Assembly (NCBI GenBank): GCA_017305925.1
Contig: JAFKJW010000191.1
Span: forward strand, 1 to 44,657
DNA: 44,657 nucleotides
Direction of reading: 5' to 3'
Origin: Hyphomicrobiales bacterium
GTDB lineage: Bacteria; Pseudomonadota; Alphaproteobacteria; Rhizobiales; Rhizobiaceae
Shown one piece after another: positions 32,670 to 40,114 of the stretch (position 1 is the stretch's first letter; each line of letters begins with the position of its first letter). The notes under the pieces were generated by a model. It ran no database searches. It was not told the DNA's origin and was given only the letters and a program-made list of their open reading frames with translations. The translations under genes were made by a program, and so were the position numbers.

Positions 32670-33014
32670 TTAGTTGGCGACGACGTTACCCTGGTAATCG
32701 AGCGCAACGTTCACGGTCTTTCCGTCCTTCGTGGCTGTGCCACGCCAGACTCCCTTGTCGTCCTGAGTCAGCCCGGTGACGTCGGCATAGCCGGCCTTGG
32801 TGATGCGCTCCTTCGCCTGTTCCTCGGTGAAACTGTTCTCACCTTCCACCGGCGCGGTGGGGTTCTTGCTGTCAGGAGTTGCAACAGCCGGTGTGTCGCC
32901 GTCCGTGGCGGGAGCGGAAGAAGCTTGCGCGAAGGCACCGGAGGCCGACGCGCCGACAAGCGCGAGAGCCAGGAACAGACTTCTTCCAACCGGTTTCAAT
33001 GCATGGTGTTTCAT
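32670..33014 (-). CDS. Exported PepSY-domain protein
   Basis: 114 residues. A signal peptide (LFLALALVGASASGAFA, cleavage near 29) is followed by a Thr/Pro/Ala-rich linker and a single PepSY-like domain (FTEEQAKERITKAGY, then GVWRGTATKDGKTVNVALDY). PepSY domains often inhibit peptidases or act in envelope stress. The start at 33014 follows GGAGAAAGCCG. It is first in a two-gene operon with the stress protein and is preceded by an EcfG-type promoter at 33040-33064. Confidence 0.85.
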   Translation of the reverse strand: MKHHALKPVGRSLFLALALVGASASGAFAQASSAPATDGDTPAVATPDSKNPTAPVEGENSFTEEQAKERITKAGYADVTGLTQDDKGVWRGTATKDGKTVNVALDYQGNVVAN

Positions 33015-33039
33015 CGGCTTTCTCCAGTGGCGTGAACCG

Positions 33040-33064
33040 AACTGAGCAAACCTCCGGTTGTTCC
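33040..33064 (-). promoter_or_regulatory. EcfG-type general-stress promoter (PepSY/stress operon)
   Basis: On the minus strand GGAAC (33064-33060), 17 bases, GTT (33042-33040). The alphaproteobacterial EcfG consensus is GGAAC, 16-17 bases, CGTT. The predicted start leaves a leader of about 20 bases before the ATG at 33014. Confidence 0.65.
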
Positions 33065-33163
33065 CGAATATCTCCGCGTCGCGGCTGCGGCCCTCCATGC
33101 GACCGCCGGAACGATCCCGGGCAGGCAGGGCGGATGCCGGCGATGTCACGAAATATTATCGAG

Positions 33164-33188
33164 GGAACATAGGCGACCCGCCGCAGTT
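33164..33188 (+). promoter_or_regulatory. EcfG-type general-stress promoter (KGG gene)
   Basis: GGAAC (33164-33168), 17 bases, GTT (33186-33188), upstream of the KGG-repeat gene. Together with 33040-33064 it forms a divergent pair of identical geometry. Confidence 0.65.
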
Positions 33189-33235
33189 CGGTTTGCGAGG
33201 CGGCTAGCGTCTCAGATCGAAAAACGGAGATAAAA

Positions 33236-33427
33236 ATGCCGAACCAAGGTGGTACCCACGAACAGCATGTGAAGGCCGGACAGCAGAGCCACAAGAACGA
33301 CGACCGCAACAAGCAGCAGCAGCATGCGTCGTCGGGCGACAAGAGCCAGCATCGCGGCGGCAGCGGCAATTTCGCCGAAGATCGTGAGCGGGCATCGGAG
33401 GCTGGCCGCAAGGGCGGCCAGAACTGA
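33236..33427 (+). CDS. KGG-repeat small stress protein
   Basis: 63 residues, very hydrophilic, rich in His, Gln, Lys and Gly. The carboxy terminus GNFAEDRERASEAGRKGGQN is the stress-induced KGG motif (PF10685), known from general stress proteins such as GsiB and from alphaproteobacterial stress regulons. GGAG lies seven bases before the ATG. Likely a disordered protectant; the EcfG-type promoter upstream fits this. Confidence 0.88.
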   Translation: MPNQGGTHEQHVKAGQQSHKNDDRNKQQQHASSGDKSQHRGGSGNFAEDRERASEAGRKGGQN

Positions 33428-33435
33428 CCGGACGA

Positions 33436-33633
33436 TTGAAACGGAAGAAGCGGAAGGGAGTCGGTGACGACCGGCTCCCTTCTTCAATCCCGCCTCCCGG
33501 GAACAAGCAGGGACGACTCCGGAATTGGGATCGGATCGAACGGGCCAGGGAAGCGGCATATTATGCGTTGCGTCTCGGGATCACCAAGCGGGAGGCGATT
33601 GCGATGATCCGCGCGGCGTCGCAACGCGCCTGA
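33436..33633 (+). CDS. Doubtful small ORF after the KGG gene
   Basis: A frame of about 65 residues with a TTG start at 33436 and no clear ribosome-binding site. The second half (RIERAREAAYYALRLGITKR) looks like a plausible basic helical protein; the first half runs through the strong hairpin at 33453-33482, which argues against it. A shorter product from an internal rare start cannot be excluded. Function unknown. Confidence 0.3.
   Translation: MKRKKRKGVGDDRLPSSIPPPGNKQGRLRNWDRIERAREAAYYALRLGITKREAIAMIRAASQRA
33453..33482 (+). terminator. Strong hairpin after the KGG gene, possible terminator
   Basis: GAAGGGAGTCGG (33453-33464) pairs with CCGGCTCCCTTC (33471-33482) over 12 positions with one G-U pair and a six-base loop. 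It lies 26 bases after the KGG stop. The following U-tract is poor, so termination may be partial. Confidence 0.5.
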
Positions 33634-33658
33634 GGCGCGGTCGGTATTGGATGCTCGC

Positions 33659-33922
33659 ATGCGCCGTTCGACACGTTCTCCAAGCCTTGCCGAATTCGTC
33701 GAGGACATTGTCCAGAATCGCAAAGGGGCGAAGACGCCGATATCGACTCTGCGGATGGTCGAGGAAATTCGGCGGCGATTTCCCGATTGCGAGCACACGG
33801 ACAAGGAATTGGCGGACATCGTCGCCACGCTCGCAATCGTCGCGGGAGTGGCGATCGCCTTCGATCAAATCGCCGATGGCGAGCACGGGCGTCCGGATTC
33901 GCTTTTCGAGCGCAGGCGATGA
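33659..33922 (+). CDS. Conserved-looking hypothetical small protein
   Basis: 87 residues from the ATG at 33659 (a TTG at 33647 is in frame). Basic start, then amphipathic helices (SLAEFVEDIVQNRKGAK, MVEEIRRRFPDC, DKELADIVATLAIVAGVAI). No family recognised and no signal peptide or membrane anchor; the last hydrophobic stretch is short. It lies among stress genes, and a regulatory or DNA-related role is possible but unproven. Confidence 0.5.
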   Translation: MRRSTRSPSLAEFVEDIVQNRKGAKTPISTLRMVEEIRRRFPDCEHTDKELADIVATLAIVAGVAIAFDQIADGEHGRPDSLFERRR

Positions 33923-33968
33923 TTAGCCGGCTTCCATAAGCCGGGGCGACGTCCTTTCCGGGCCTTGA

Positions 33969-33993
33969 GGAACAAACGCGCCCTGCTTGGGTT
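33969..33993 (+). promoter_or_regulatory. EcfG-type general-stress promoter (SDR gene)
   Basis: GGAAC (33969-33973), 17 bases, GTT (33991-33993), the same geometry as the two promoters at 33040 and 33164. It would give a leader of about 40 bases before the ATG at 34041. Confidence 0.6.
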
Positions 33994-34040
33994 TGACGGA
34001 CGTCCGTTTGCGCGAGCGTCATACAAGGAAGGATGCCAAG

Positions 34041-35009
34041 ATGGTCCGTGACTCAGCCAGCGCCGCCGTGGAGAGGCAGAGAGCCGTCCAGGAAAAGGTG
34101 GATGCCGACGACAAGGCGGAGCGGAAGCCGTCGCAAAAGACGCCCATGCAGGCCGGCGCTCGCATCTATCCTGCGCCGCCGTTCCCGAAGCAACATCACG
34201 CCAAGCCGGGCAAGGAAGCGAGGATCGAGCCGCCGCCTCTCTACGACGCGCCCTATTGGGTCGGCTCGGGCAAGCTGGAAGGCAAGGTCGCGCTGATCAC
34301 GGGCGGCGATTCCGGGATCGGGCGGGCGGTGGCGGTGCTGTTCGCGCGGGAGGGCGCGGATGTGGCGATCGCTCATCTGGCGGAGGAGGAGGACGCAGCC
34401 GTCACCCGCCAAGCCGTGGAGCAGGAGGGGCGGCGCTGTCTGACGCTGAAGGGCGACGTTGCGAGCCGCGCTTTTTGCCGGCAGGCCGTGGAAAAGACGG
34501 TCTCGGAACTCGGGAAGCTCGACGTGCTGGTCAACAATGCCGCGTTTCAGGTCCACTCGGCCGCTTTCGAGGATCTGACGGAGGAACATTTCGACACGAC
34601 CATAAAGACCAATCTCTATGGCTATTTCCATATGGCCCAGGAAGCGGTGCCGCACATGAAGCAGGGTTCCGCCATCGTCAATACGGGGTCGGTAACGGGC
34701 CTCGAAGGCTCGAAGGAACTGATCGACTATTCGATGACCAAGGGCGGGATCCACGCCTTCACCCGGGCTTTGTCCACGAGCCTCATCGACAGGGGAATAC
34801 GCGTCAACGCGGTCGCTCCGGGGCCTGTCTGGACCCCGCTCAACCCATCGGACAAGCAAGCCGGGGACGTTGCCAAGTTCGGCGCCCAAACGCCGATGCG
34901 GCGTCCGGCCCAGCCGGAAGAAATCGCTCCCGCCTACGTCTTTCTCGCCTCGCCGCAATGCTCGAGCTATATCACCGGGGAAATCCTGCCGATCGTGGGC
35001 GGTTACTGA
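34041..35009 (+). CDS. SDR family oxidoreductase with hydrophilic amino-terminal extension (YghA/GSP39 type)
   Basis: 322 residues. A charged amino-terminal extension of about 75 residues (AQ/KP-rich, with PAPPFPKQHH) precedes the SDR core. Core motifs: ITGGDSGIGRA, NNAAFQ, NTGSVTG and YSMTKGG. The carboxy terminus YITGEILPIVGGY is typical. This subgroup includes Bacillus general stress protein 39 and E. coli YghA. The start at 34041 follows AAGGAAGG; a frame back to 33987 is rejected. The EcfG-type promoter supports a stress role. Substrate unknown. Confidence 0.9.
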   Translation: MVRDSASAAVERQRAVQEKVDADDKAERKPSQKTPMQAGARIYPAPPFPKQHHAKPGKEARIEPPPLYDAPYWVGSGKLEGKVALITGGDSGIGRAVAVLFAREGADVAIAHLAEEEDAAVTRQAVEQEGRRCLTLKGDVASRAFCRQAVEKTVSELGKLDVLVNNAAFQVHSAAFEDLTEEHFDTTIKTNLYGYFHMAQEAVPHMKQGSAIVNTGSVTGLEGSKELIDYSMTKGGIHAFTRALSTSLIDRGIRVNAVAPGPVWTPLNPSDKQAGDVAKFGAQTPMRRPAQPEEIAPAYVFLASPQCSSYITGEILPIVGGY

Positions 35010-35170
35010 AGCCGCCGAGGCGGGCGCGCCGTCCAGCGATCCATGGAAGAGGCCGGCAGGGCCAAGGGGCCGGACCCCGCATTGCCGTGCGGCCTTGCAA
35101 GCCGGCGTGGAGCCTATACTTATAGGCCAGGACGGGCGCCCGGACGGCGGCAATTTCCAGGGAGCTTCCG

Positions 35171-36076
35171 GTGGACCTCGAAAAGACCCTCAGATCGATC
35201 GTCTCGGTGCAGGCTACCATTCCCGAGGACGCGTTCACGGCCCCGATTCTCGGTGCGGAGCGCGCCGGGGGTGGCGTGGTCATCCGGGAAAGCGGCGTGG
35301 TCCTGACGATCGGCTACCTCATAACGGAGGCCGAGAAGATATGGCTGACGCCGGGCAACGGCCGCGCGGTGCCCGCCCATGCGCTGGCCTATGACCAGGA
35401 AACCGGTTTCGGCCTCGTGCAGGCCCTCGGCCGTCTCGATCTGCCCGCGCTGGAGCTCGGAAATTCCGGCGCCCTCGAGCCCGGGCAACCGGTGACCGTT
35501 GCGGGAGCCAGGGGGCAGGCCGTGCAGGCCGCCGTGGTGAGCAGGCGCGAATTCGCCGGCTACTGGGAATACCTGCTCGACGACGCGATCTTCACGGCGC
35601 CCGCCCATCCCTTGTGGGGGGGTGCCGGTCTGATCGGCCCCGACGGAAAGCTGCTCGGCATCGGTTCCCTGATGTTGCAGATGGCTTCGGGCCGTGAGGT
35701 GCAGGACATCAACATGATGGTGCCCATCGATCTCCTGAAGCCCATCCTCGGCGATATGCTGCGCTACGGCCAGGTCCAGCGGCCCGCTCGTCCCTGGCTC
35801 GGTATCTATTCCGCGGAGAATGACGGCAAGGTGGTGGTCCTCGACGTCGACCGCCGCGGCCCTGGAGCAGGGGCCGGGCTGCGCCAGGGCGACGTCGTCA
35901 TGGATGTCAGGGACCAGAGCGTCGAGGGGCTGGCGGATTTCTACCGCAAGGTATGGGGCGCCGGCCCGGCCGGCAGCGAGATAACCTTGCGCGTCCTGCG
36001 CGCCGGCCGCGAAATGTGGGTGCGGGTGAAGTCGGCCGACCGCGACAGCTTCCTGCGCAAGCCGGTCATGCAATGA
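35171..36076 (+). CDS. Trypsin-like/PDZ protein lacking the catalytic triad (pseudoprotease)
   Basis: 301 residues, GTG start at 35171 behind GGGAG. Residues 25-195 have the outline of an HtrA/DegP protease domain and 205-290 a PDZ domain (PWLGIYSAE, GAGAGLRQGDVVMDV, EITLRVLRAGRE). Expected catalytic positions are changed: the His of LTNxHV is Tyr49 (VLTIGYLI), the Asp region reads ETGFGLV, and the GNSGG serine is Trp149 (HPLWGGAGL). There is no signal peptide. It is therefore probably a cytoplasmic binding or scaffold protein rather than a protease. Upstream is GCCTATACTTATAGGC, a small palindrome with a -10-like TATACT. Confidence 0.8.
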   Translation: MDLEKTLRSIVSVQATIPEDAFTAPILGAERAGGGVVIRESGVVLTIGYLITEAEKIWLTPGNGRAVPAHALAYDQETGFGLVQALGRLDLPALELGNSGALEPGQPVTVAGARGQAVQAAVVSRREFAGYWEYLLDDAIFTAPAHPLWGGAGLIGPDGKLLGIGSLMLQMASGREVQDINMMVPIDLLKPILGDMLRYGQVQRPARPWLGIYSAENDGKVVVLDVDRRGPGAGAGLRQGDVVMDVRDQSVEGLADFYRKVWGAGPAGSEITLRVLRAGREMWVRVKSADRDSFLRKPVMQ

Positions 36077-36095
36077 CCTTGGCCCGCGGGCGGGG

Positions 36096-36869
36096 TCATC
36101 GGGAGAGATACGGCCTCGCCCAGCCCAGCCCCGCGTCGGTTCCCTCGCGCGGCCTGTATTCGCAGCCGATCCACCCGGCATAGCCCATGCGCCCGATCTC
36201 CGGCAGGACGGCTGCATAGTCGACATCGCCGTGGTCGGGTTCGGCACGGGATGGCACGGCGGCGATCTGCACATGGCCGACCAGCGCGAGATGGTCGCGC
36301 AGCAGCGCCAGCGCGTCGCCTTCCTCCCGGCTCACATGGTAGACGTCGAACATGATCCTGACATTCGGCGCGCCGGTCGCGGCGACGATGTCGGCCGCCT
36401 GGCCTATCCTGTGCAGGAAATAGCCGGCCTTGTCGTTCCCGTTGATCGGCTCGATGAGGATGTCGAGGCCATGTTCGGCCGCACGCGCCGCGGCACGGCG
36501 GAGATTGGCGACGAAGACGCGGCGAGAGCCCTCCGTGCGGTCGGCGACGCCCGCCATCGCATGCACGGCCGTGCCGCCGGCCGCCGCGCAATAGTCGATC
36601 GCCTGGATGGCCGCGGCTTCGAACTCCGTCTCCCGGCCGGGCACGGCGCCAAGGCCGAAATCGCCACGGGCCGTGTCGCCGGGCACCGTGTTGATGCCGA
36701 GCAAGGCCACCTTGGCGGAGCGGCAGGCATCCGCGACATCGGCCGCGGGCGTGTCGTAGGGCCAGTGCAGCTCGACCGCCCTGAAGCCGGCGCGCCCCGC
36801 CGCGGCGATGCGTTCGAGCAGTGGAAGGTCGGGCCAGAGAAAGCCCAGATTTGCGGAAAGACGGATCAT
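36096..36869 (-). CDS. Hydroxypyruvate isomerase-like TIM-barrel protein
   Basis: 257 residues. The start RLSANLGFLW, GFRAVELHWPYD, the metal-site Glu in ILIEPIN, the HV in YHVSREEGD and the final GCEYRP (Glu ligand) are typical of the Hyi/OtnI group of xylose-isomerase-like enzymes. Expected reaction: isomerisation of hydroxypyruvate to tartronate semialdehyde, or of a 2-oxo-tetronate. ATG at 36869 gives the family amino terminus; upstream frame codons to 36917 are not supported. It follows hmuV by 61 bases and could be at the end of the haem operon. ATGACC/GGTCAT (36073-36099) forms a weak palindrome between it and the convergent pseudoprotease gene. Confidence 0.82.
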   Translation of the reverse strand: MIRLSANLGFLWPDLPLLERIAAAGRAGFRAVELHWPYDTPAADVADACRSAKVALLGINTVPGDTARGDFGLGAVPGRETEFEAAAIQAIDYCAAAGGTAVHAMAGVADRTEGSRRVFVANLRRAAARAAEHGLDILIEPINGNDKAGYFLHRIGQAADIVAATGAPNVRIMFDVYHVSREEGDALALLRDHLALVGHVQIAAVPSRAEPDHGDVDYAAVLPEIGRMGYAGWIGCEYRPREGTDAGLGWARPYLSR

Positions 36870-36930
36870 CCCTCTCTTTACCGCGGCCGGGGCCGGGACT
36901 GAACCGAAATTTTCCACTCTGCGGCGTGAG

Positions 36931-37713
36931 TCAGGGACGGACGGATTGCGGCAGCACGAAGGGAACGTGCGGCGGCGGCACGCTGCCGACCTTCAGCCGG
37001 CAGCCGAAGACGCGCTCCAGCAACTCATCGGTCAGGACCTCGGACGGTGTTCCGGACGCCGCCAGTTGGCCCCTGCTGAGGACATGCACGAGGTCGGCAT
37101 ACATGGCGGTTAGGTTGAGGTCGTGAAGGATCACCAGCACGCATCCGCCGGCCTCCGCGAACTCCCGCGCCACCTCCATGATGGCAAGCTGGTGCCTGAT
37201 GTCGAGGCTGGAGACCGGCTCGTCCAGCAGGAGGCTGCACGGCTGGCCGCCCACTTTCGGCTCCCACACCTGGCAGAGCACGCGCGCGAGCTGCACGCGC
37301 TGCTGCTCGCCGCCGGAGAGCTCCTGGTAATAGCGGCCGGCGAAGCCGGTGAGATCGACGCGCCGCAGCGCCTCGTCGACGCGCCCGGCGCGGTCGCGCG
37401 GCTTCTCGGCGTCGGAGATGCCGAGCTGCACCACTTCCCTGACGGTGAACGGAAAGGCCAGCGCCATCGCCTGCGGCAGCACGGCGCGCATGGTCGAAGC
37501 CTGCGCGGGCGACAGCCGCGCCACTTCGTGGCCGTTGATGCGCGCGCTGCCCGAATAGGCGAGCGTCCCGGAGATCGCGCCGAAAAGCGTCGACTTGCCG
37601 GAGCCGTTCGGCCCGACGATCGCCGTGACGGCCCCGGCTGGGGCCTCGATGCCGATATCCGCGATGATCGTCTTCTGGCCTATGGCGACGCCGAGCCCTC
37701 CGGTGATGATCAT
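36931..37713 (-). CDS. hmuV: Haem ABC transporter ATP-binding protein
   Basis: 260 residues. Walker A GPNGSGKSTLF, signature ELSGGEQQRVQLARVL, Walker B LLLDEPVSSLD and switch His in VILHDLNL. The FecCD-class ATPase of the haem importer, powering uptake across the inner membrane with HmuU and HmuT. The ATG at 37713 lies four bases after the hmuU stop. Confidence 0.92.
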   Translation of the reverse strand: MIITGGLGVAIGQKTIIADIGIEAPAGAVTAIVGPNGSGKSTLFGAISGTLAYSGSARINGHEVARLSPAQASTMRAVLPQAMALAFPFTVREVVQLGISDAEKPRDRAGRVDEALRRVDLTGFAGRYYQELSGGEQQRVQLARVLCQVWEPKVGGQPCSLLLDEPVSSLDIRHQLAIMEVAREFAEAGGCVLVILHDLNLTAMYADLVHVLSRGQLAASGTPSEVLTDELLERVFGCRLKVGSVPPPHVPFVLPQSVRP

Positions 37714-37717
37714 GGCG

Positions 37718-38827
37718 CTACAGATCCACCACGCTGCGCTGGCGCAGCAGGATCCACAGGAAGACCGGCGCGCCGGCGATTGCCGTGACGATGCCGATGG
37801 GGAGCTCGGCGGGCTCGGCCAGGGTGCGCGCGAAAGCGTCGGCGACGACGAGAAGGCCGGCGCCGAGCAATGCCGAGGCCGGCAGCAGGTAGCGGTTGTC
37901 CGGGCCGATGGCCAGGCGCAGCAGATGCGGCACGATGATGCCCACGAAGCCGATGCCGCCGCTGGCCGCCACGGCCGTGCCCACGGAGGCGGAGACGGCC
38001 GCGATCGAGATGCGTTTCAGGCGCTGGACGTTCGTTCCGAGGTGGATGGCGGCGGCCTCGCCGAGCGCCAGCCTGTTGAGGCCGCGCGCGATGATGCCCG
38101 TCGCCGCCAGCGACAACCCGATCACAGGCCCGGCCACCGCGATCTTCTGCCATGTCGCACCGGCGAGCGACCCCAGTTGCCAGAAGGTGAAGTCGCGCAA
38201 CTGGCCGTCGTCCGCGATGAAGATCAGCATGCCCGTCATCGCCATCGCCAGCGCACTGAAGGCGAGGCCCGCCAGCAGCATGGTCGCGACCGAGGTGCGG
38301 CCCCGGCGCGTGGCGACGCGGTAGAGCATCCATGTGGTCGCCAGCGCCCCGGCAAAGGCGGCGGCCGGCAAAGCGAGGATGCCGAGGAGGGCCGTGAGCG
38401 GCGCGAGCGCGCCATGGCCGAGCACGATGACCGATACGGCGCCCAGTCCGGCGCCGGAGGACACGCCGACGAGGCCGGGATCGGCCAGCGGATTGCGGAA
38501 CAGGCCCTGCATCGCCGCGCCGGCGACCGCAAGCGCGGCACCGACCAGCATGCCGAGGATGACGCGCGGCAGCCGGATGTCCATGATGATGAGGCGGTCA
38601 CGCTGGTGCACCATCTCGTCCAACGGCGCGGCGGACCACATGTCGGCGATCAGCCGGGCGACCGAGGCGTCCGATGCGCCCGATGTCAGCCCGACGAGCC
38701 CGGCCGCGAGCAATCCCGCGACCAGCGCCGCGATGACTGCGCGCGCGCGGCCGGACCGGTCGCCGTCATGCGATCGGTCGGTTCGTATGCGCGCCCCGCG
38801 TGCCACCGTTTCGGACGCTTCGATCAA
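37718..38827 (-). CDS. hmuU: Haem ABC transporter permease (FecCD family)
   Basis: 369 residues, about ten membrane helices. Typical motifs are DIRLPRVILGMLVGAALAVAG, MQGLFRNPLADPGLVG and GIIVPHLLRL. The TTG start at 38827 overlaps the hmuT stop (TTGA). The amino-terminal 30 residues before the first helix are charged and somewhat long, so a later start is possible. Forms the channel of the haem importer. Confidence 0.92.
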   Translation of the reverse strand: MIEASETVARGARIRTDRSHDGDRSGRARAVIAALVAGLLAAGLVGLTSGASDASVARLIADMWSAAPLDEMVHQRDRLIIMDIRLPRVILGMLVGAALAVAGAAMQGLFRNPLADPGLVGVSSGAGLGAVSVIVLGHGALAPLTALLGILALPAAAFAGALATTWMLYRVATRRGRTSVATMLLAGLAFSALAMAMTGMLIFIADDGQLRDFTFWQLGSLAGATWQKIAVAGPVIGLSLAATGIIARGLNRLALGEAAAIHLGTNVQRLKRISIAAVSASVGTAVAASGGIGFVGIIVPHLLRLAIGPDNRYLLPASALLGAGLLVVADAFARTLAEPAELPIGIVTAIAGAPVFLWILLRQRSVVDL

Positions 38828-39747
38828 TCGCCGATGGCCTTGCCGTAGAGTTGGCGGGCAAGATCGTGCGCGGCGTCCGCGGTCCGCGGCCCGAAGCCGA
38901 GCAGGTAGCCCGCGTCCATGCGGATGATCGCCTTTTGCTGGCCGGCGGGCGTCGCGGCGAGCGCCGGTATCCCCAGCAAATCCGCGTCGGACGGGCCGGG
39001 GCCGGCGTTCGACATCAAAAGGATGGCGTCAGGGCGCGCATTGATGATCGCCTCGTCGGCGAGCGGCCTGTAGCCGTGGAAGCCGTCTATGGCGTTGACG
39101 GCTCCGGAAAGCCGGATCATGCCGTCGGCTGTTGTTCCGATGCCGGACGCCATCACCTTGCCCTGCTGGACGGAAAGGACGAACAGCACCCGCTTGCGGT
39201 CGGAGATCGCGGCCGTCTGCGCCTCCACCGCCTTGAGCTTTCCGTCGACCTGCCTTGCCAGCGCCTCGGCCGCCGCATCGGCGCCGAGCGCCTGGCCGAC
39301 AAGCCGTATCTTGGCCAGGACGCCCTCGTGATCATAGGCCTCCGCGACCTCGATATAGGGGACCTCGGCCTTCTTCAGCACGTCGACCGCTTCCTTGGGA
39401 CCGCTGCCCTGGAGGGCAAGGATGCCGCTCGGATGCACCGAAAGCACACCCTCGGGAGAGAGCTGGCGCATATAACCGACGTCGGGAAGCTTCAGGGCTT
39501 CCTGCGGATAAACACTGGTCGAATCGCGGGCGACGAGCTTGTCGGCCTCGCCGAGCGCGAAGGCGATCTCCGTGACGGAACCGCCGATCGAGGCGATCCG
39601 CGACGGGTCGGCGAAGGCGCCTTTCGTCTCGTTCGCCCTGGCCACGGGCGATGCCGCGGCCAGAGCGAAGATCACGAAGGCCAGCGCCCGCCCGCCCGAG
39701 CGGCACGCCGGTACCAAACCTGCCATTCCAGCGACGCCACCCTTCAT
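38824..39747 (-). CDS. hmuT: Haem periplasmic binding protein
   Basis: 307 residues. Signal peptide with hydrophobic core ALAFVIFALAAASPVARA. Mature part has the class III binding-protein layout: IASIGGSVTEIAFALGEADKL, YPQEALKLPDVGYMRQLSPE and a long backbone helix. The conserved haem-ligand region (DSTSVYP) is present. The ATG at 39747 overlaps the hemP stop (ATGA). A second ATG at 39726 is possible. Confidence 0.92.
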   Translation of the reverse strand: MKGGVAGMAGLVPACRSGGRALAFVIFALAAASPVARANETKGAFADPSRIASIGGSVTEIAFALGEADKLVARDSTSVYPQEALKLPDVGYMRQLSPEGVLSVHPSGILALQGSGPKEAVDVLKKAEVPYIEVAEAYDHEGVLAKIRLVGQALGADAAAEALARQVDGKLKAVEAQTAAISDRKRVLFVLSVQQGKVMASGIGTTADGMIRLSGAVNAIDGFHGYRPLADEAIINARPDAILLMSNAGPGPSDADLLGIPALAATPAGQQKAIIRMDAGYLLGFGPRTADAAHDLARQLYGKAIGD

Positions 39748-39950
39748 TTGTTCAGAATCAGCTTTCCCTGGCGGGTGATCTTGAGCCGGTAGAGCGCTCC
39801 GAAATGCTCGATGCCGATCTCGCGGCTGCCCTGGAACAGCGCGCTGCTCGACAGCGTCGTAAGCTGGGCCGGCGCCCTTCCATAATCGTAGGTGCGGGTT
39901 TTTTCGCTCCGCTCGCGGCTGCGGAAATCCTGATGGTTGGGGTTCATCAT
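39744..39950 (-). CDS. hemP: Hemin uptake protein HemP
   Basis: 68 residues. The conserved core SSSALFQGSREIGIEHFG and the ending KITRQGKLILNK define the HemP/HmuP family. The start at 39950 has AAAGGAG eight bases upstream; a longer frame to 40013 would run over the iron box and is rejected. HmuP is known in rhizobia and Bradyrhizobium as an activator of haem receptor expression together with Irr. It is the first gene of the operon, next to the divergent receptor gene. Confidence 0.92.
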   Translation of the reverse strand: MMNPNHQDFRSRERSEKTRTYDYGRAPAQLTTLSSSALFQGSREIGIEHFGALYRLKITRQGKLILNK

Positions 39951-39997
39951 GTCACGCTCCTTTTGCGATGCGGTCTCGACGACGTCGAATTCATTGT

Positions 39998-40012
39998 TGA
40001 CTCCATTAGTCA
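39998..40012. promoter_or_regulatory. RirA-type iron-responsive operator
   Basis: TGACTCCATTAGTCA fits the RirA box TGA-N9-TCA and is a perfect TGACT/AGTCA inverted repeat with a five-base centre. It lies 48 bases before hemP and 103 bases before the receptor gene and could control both. In iron-replete cells RirA represses such promoters. Confidence 0.65.
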
Positions 40013-40114
40013 TGTTTAATAGTCAGCGCAATACCGGAGTTATCGAGTCAACATTATTCGGCCGAGGCGCGAAGGCAAGCGTCCCGCAGGCCGGCAGGGC
40101 AAACGGAGCGGGGC

